Source: Cyanobacteriota bacterium
GTDB lineage: Bacteria > Cyanobacteriota > Cyanobacteriia > Leptolyngbyales > Leptolyngbyaceae
DNA: 11,271 bases
Direction: 5' to 3'
NCBI GenBank assembly: GCA_027482985.1
Contig: JAIXVO010000494.1
Coordinates: forward strand, 1-11,271
Below are positions 8,725-11,271 of the stretch, one piece after another. The translations under genes and the position numbers were made by a program. Below the pieces are notes generated by a model, which saw only the letters and a list, made by a program, of their open reading frames with translations, was not told where the DNA came from and searched no databases. Positions within the stretch are counted from its first letter, which is position 1. The number at the start of each line of letters is the position of its first letter.

Positions 8725-8773
8725 GTTACGAGCTAGAGCCATTTCCAGAAAAATTCGTGATCGCCAATTGTAG

Positions 8774-8836
8774 GGGTTCAGCATTCGGCTACAGGCTTGG
8801 CAATGTTTGAGAGGTCATCTGCCGAATCCTAAACCC
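8774..8836. repeat. Imperfect 16-bp palindrome, possible small mobile-element remnant
   Basis: GGGTTCAGCATTCGGC (8774-8789) matches the reverse complement of GCCGAATCCTAAACCC (8821-8836) at 14 of 16 positions, with a 31-base spacer. Arms of this size around a short non-coding core fit a large hairpin or a MITE-like remnant. No target-site duplication is evident. Confidence 0.55.
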
Positions 8837-8883
8837 ATCCAGGAGTACTTTCTTTGCCAGAAACCCCCCAAAAATCTCCTCCC

Positions 8884-8959
8884 TTCTGTCTCCTGTCTCC
8901 TGTCTTCCCCTTCCTTCCCCTTCCTCTTCCTCCCTCTCCCTTCCTCTCCCTCCCTCTTT
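8884..8959 (-). repeat. Inverted GA-rich tract plus GACAGGA heptamers
   Basis: On the plus strand this reads TTCTGTC, TCCTGTC, TCCTGTC (8884-8904), then about 55 bases of nearly pure pyrimidine. On the minus strand it is a GA tract followed by GACAGGA, GACAGGA, GACAGAA. It is therefore an inverted relative of the repeat at 11184-11271 and of the one at 8664-8724. Confidence 0.8.
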
Positions 8960-9047
8960 GTCGCGTCCCTCCCGGAAGCGGGGCATAATGACAGCAACAT
9001 CCCTTTAGAGAAGGCTTGGCACTTCTTGTTGCCCCAGGAGACCTGTC

Positions 9048-11183
9048 ATGCAATTGTCGTCTGCGACCCCAGAAGCTGCGCCGACCCGCCGCTCTCCCAA
9101 ATTATCAATGCTGCGATCGGTGGGGTCGCGGTTGTTTCTCTCCGTCGTGGGTGGTTCTTTGATCGGGTTAATGGGCACGACCTTCTGGTCTTATCGAGAA
9201 TTGTCGCGGCAGGCAGAAGCGGAGTTGTCCTCCAGTTTGCAGGTGAAAACGGAAAACCTGGAGGGGGATTTCAATGCGCTAGAAACCTCGACGCGGACGG
9301 TCGCGGATGCGGTGCAAACTTTGTATAACGCAGGGGAACGGCGGGAACAGGTCTATAGCGATTTGATGTTTCGGGCGTTGCAAACTTCGCCATTAGGGAC
9401 AGGCTTGGGCTTTGGGCAACCCCCCGACAACCGCTTGATTATTCCCTCGCGCCAATTTGCCTACCCTTATGTGGCTCGCAACAAGCAAACGGGACAGGTA
9501 GAAACGCCAATTTTGGCGGAAGCAGACCCCAAGAATTACACCGAAAATTATTTCAAACAACCGATCGCCGCTGGGAAACCGCTCTGGCTGGAACCCCAAA
9601 GCTATGTCGAAGATTCGCTGAAGCCGCCACAAACGCTCGTCAGTACCAGTTACTCTATGCCCTTTTATGACTCGCAAAAGCGATTGTTAGGCGTGTTGAG
9701 TCAGGATGTCGAACTGGGATTTTTAAGTCGCAAACTGAGTGTTCCGGTAATGCGGGATGCGGGCTACTTTTTGTTGGTCAGCAACCAGGGCAACCTCATC
9801 GCCTACCCCCCCGCGCCTCAACAAGCGCTAGACTTAAAACCTTTTCCTGGTATGAAAAACTATCAGGAACTCTGGGAAACCATTCAAACGCGGCTGCAGC
9901 AAGGCGAAAAAAGCGGCGTGATCCATTGGCGCGACAATGAAGGCAGTTCTGCTTTTTGGGCTTATCAAAAGATTCCCAACAACAACTGGATTGTCATGGC
10001 CGTGGTGCCCGAATCCGTGATTTTGGGACCCGTATGGCGTTTTCTGGGGTTGGGCATTTTGGGCGCAGTGATTGGTGCTTCCATTGTGCAAGGATTGGTC
10101 GTCTTTTCCTTTGTCAAACGGTTGAACCAGCGATTGCAACCGATTATGGATGAGTGTAATCGGCTGGCCGAAACCAATGCAAAGAGTGAAGAATTAATGA
10201 ATCGGGAAGATGAGTTGGGGCGGTTGACCATCTCGTTTTATGCCCTGTTAGGCCAAGTGACGGTGAATGAACGCCGGTTGCGCAAAGAAACGGCGAAGTC
10301 AGCGCAAGCTCTACAAGCTCTGCAACAAACTCAAGCCCAACTGATCCAGACTGAGAAAATGTCGAGTTTGGGACAACTGGTGGCTGGAGTTGCCCATGAA
10401 ATCAATAATCCGATTAATTTCATTTACGGCAATTTGCCCCATGCCAGCGAATATACCCAGGATTTGTTGAAGTTGGTGGAACTCTATGACGAGAAATATG
10501 GCGATCGCGATGCCACCATTCAAACCTATCGGCGGGACATCGACTTAGAGTTTTTGATGGACGATTTGCCGAAAATGCTGGAATCCATGCAAATTGGAGC
10601 CGATCGCATCCGGGAAATTGTCCTCTCTCTGCGCAACTTCTCCCGCCTCGACGAAGCCGAAATGAAGCGGGTAAATATTCACGAGGGCATCGATAGCACG
10701 TTACTGATTTTGCAAAATCGCCTCAAAGCCAGTCCCGGTCATCCCGCGATCGAAATCGTCAAAGACTATAACGAGTTACCCCCAGTGGAATGTTATGTGG
10801 GACAACTGAATCAGGTGTTCATGAACATTCTGAGTAACGCGATCGATGCTTTAGATATCTACAATCAAACGCGATCGCCCGCTGAGATCGAAGCGGATCC
10901 CGCCACCATCACCATTCATACCGATGTCGTGCAGTCCGCCGACCAATCGAAATCGGTGATCGTCCGCATTCGAGACAACGGCCCCGGCATTCCCCCCGAC
11001 CACCTCAATCGCCTGTTCGACCCCTTCTTCACTACCAAACCCGTCGGCAAAGGCACTGGCCTGGGACTCTCCATCAGCTACCAAATCGTCGTCGAAAAAC
11101 ACCATGGACTCCTAAAATGCACTTCTGAACCGGGACAAGGCGCAGAATTTTGGCTGGAAATTCCGATTCGGCAAGAGGGGTAG
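9048..11183 (+). CDS. Sensor histidine kinase with extracytoplasmic Cache-like domain
   Basis: A 711-residue membrane histidine kinase. A basic N-terminus precedes membrane helix 1 (about 27-50). An extracytoplasmic sensor of about 275 residues follows, with Cache-type features such as WLEPQSYVEDS, ISTSYSMPFYD-like text and LLGVLSQDVEL. Membrane helix 2 (about 329-356) leads to a HAMP-like linker (about 358-405) and a Gln-rich coiled coil (about 406-444). The phosphoacceptor is His450 in GVAHEINNPINFI. ATPase motifs are intact: N box NILSNAIDAL (Asn597), G1 DNGPGIP (Asp643), F box FDPFFTTKP and G2 GKGTGLGLSIS (about 667). It should autophosphorylate in response to an unknown ligand. No receiver domain or response-regulator gene is in the window, so the partner is unknown. 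The ATG at 9048 has a good Shine-Dalgarno, AGGAG (9036-9040), at 7-base spacing. GA/heptamer repeats lie on both sides of the gene. Confidence 0.93.
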   Translation: MQLSSATPEAAPTRRSPKLSMLRSVGSRLFLSVVGGSLIGLMGTTFWSYRELSRQAEAELSSSLQVKTENLEGDFNALETSTRTVADAVQTLYNAGERREQVYSDLMFRALQTSPLGTGLGFGQPPDNRLIIPSRQFAYPYVARNKQTGQVETPILAEADPKNYTENYFKQPIAAGKPLWLEPQSYVEDSLKPPQTLVSTSYSMPFYDSQKRLLGVLSQDVELGFLSRKLSVPVMRDAGYFLLVSNQGNLIAYPPAPQQALDLKPFPGMKNYQELWETIQTRLQQGEKSGVIHWRDNEGSSAFWAYQKIPNNNWIVMAVVPESVILGPVWRFLGLGILGAVIGASIVQGLVVFSFVKRLNQRLQPIMDECNRLAETNAKSEELMNREDELGRLTISFYALLGQVTVNERRLRKETAKSAQALQALQQTQAQLIQTEKMSSLGQLVAGVAHEINNPINFIYGNLPHASEYTQDLLKLVELYDEKYGDRDATIQTYRRDIDLEFLMDDLPKMLESMQIGADRIREIVLSLRNFSRLDEAEMKRVNIHEGIDSTLLILQNRLKASPGHPAIEIVKDYNELPPVECYVGQLNQVFMNILSNAIDALDIYNQTRSPAEIEADPATITIHTDVVQSADQSKSVIVRIRDNGPGIPPDHLNRLFDPFFTTKPVGKGTGLGLSISYQIVVEKHHGLLKCTSEPGQGAEFWLEIPIRQEG

Positions 11184-11271
11184 GGAGAGAGAGGGAGGAG
11201 AAGGCAGGTGAAGGAAGGGAGAGGGAGGGAGAGGAATTTAGAAGACAGGAGACAGGAGTCAGAAGACAGGA
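11184..11271 (+). repeat. GA-rich tract plus GACAGGA heptamers after the kinase gene
   Basis: Starting right after the kinase TAG is about 60 bases of GA-rich sequence. It is followed by four in-register heptamers, GACAGGA (11244), GACAGGA (11251), GTCAGAA (11258) and GACAGGA (11265-11271), which run off the window edge. The array may be longer than seen here. Confidence 0.85.

Larger units (their letters stand above)
8688..9047. other. Gene-free, repeat-rich spacer between rsmH and the kinase gene
   Basis: These 360 bp hold no credible gene. In order there is the end of a GA/heptamer repeat, a 16-bp imperfect palindrome (8774-8836), an inverted TC/heptamer repeat (8884-8959), and the kinase leader. 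The leader contains CATAAT (8984-8989), a possible -10 without a clear -35, about 58 bases before the kinase ATG. Open frames here encode low-complexity Glu/Gly/Arg or Ser/Pro/Leu strings derived from the repeats. Confidence 0.7.

Noticed and set aside
8789..9053. Several overlapping minus-strand frames of 61-74 codons
   Set aside because: They encode only Glu/Gly/Arg-rich low-complexity strings from the GA tract.
8807..9328. 173-codon plus-strand frame running into the kinase gene
   Set aside because: It is out of frame with the kinase, begins in the pyrimidine repeat and lacks a ribosome site; the kinase frame has a clear one.

Overview
The window looks like chromosome from a filamentous cyanobacterium. 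It carries an NDH-1 subunit gene (ndhH), hetR with its full-length family signature, and about twenty copies of the HIP1 octamer GCGATCGC. Intergenic purine-rich heptamer repeats add to that picture. The sequence does not say whether the organism makes heterocysts, because hetR also occurs in many filamentous non-heterocystous lineages.

Layout. 1-305 holds what may be the last codons of an off-window gene, a probable terminator and two strong inverted repeats. 306-1211 (-) is an alpha/beta hydrolase, divergent from 1295-2068 (+), a conserved cyanobacterial protein of unknown function with an N-terminal helix-turn-helix. After a convergent junction with a heptamer repeat come three genes on the minus strand. 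Read in transcription order they are a small secreted peptide gene with an HRGSGR motif (6002-6199, patX-like), hetR (4868-5770) and a large membrane M48 metalloprotease with TPRs (2149-4719). ndhH (6373-7557, -) lies upstream of this group and is closed off by a textbook intrinsic terminator. A divergent 227-bp spacer separates ndhH from rsmH (7785-8687, +). A 360-bp gene-free, repeat-rich gap follows, then a 711-residue Cache/HAMP sensor histidine kinase (9048-11183, +) and another repeat tract at the window edge.

How the genes relate. The coherent unit is patX-hetR. PatX-type proteins are exported precursors carrying the RGSGR pentapeptide. RGSGR peptides (PatS, PatX, HetN) bind HetR and block its DNA binding, giving lateral inhibition between cells. 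Here the presumed signal precursor lies 231 bp upstream of its receptor gene, on the same strand. An RNA helix that would pair part of the patX ribosome-binding site suggests translational control. The M48 protease directly downstream of hetR is a speculative candidate for peptide processing; nothing in the sequence proves it.

The remaining genes are housekeeping (ndhH, rsmH) or environment-sensing (kinase). Related GA-rich plus heptamer repeats sit just 3' of all three plus-strand genes, and an inverted copy sits upstream of the kinase. No rRNA, tRNA, CRISPR array or transposase gene was found.
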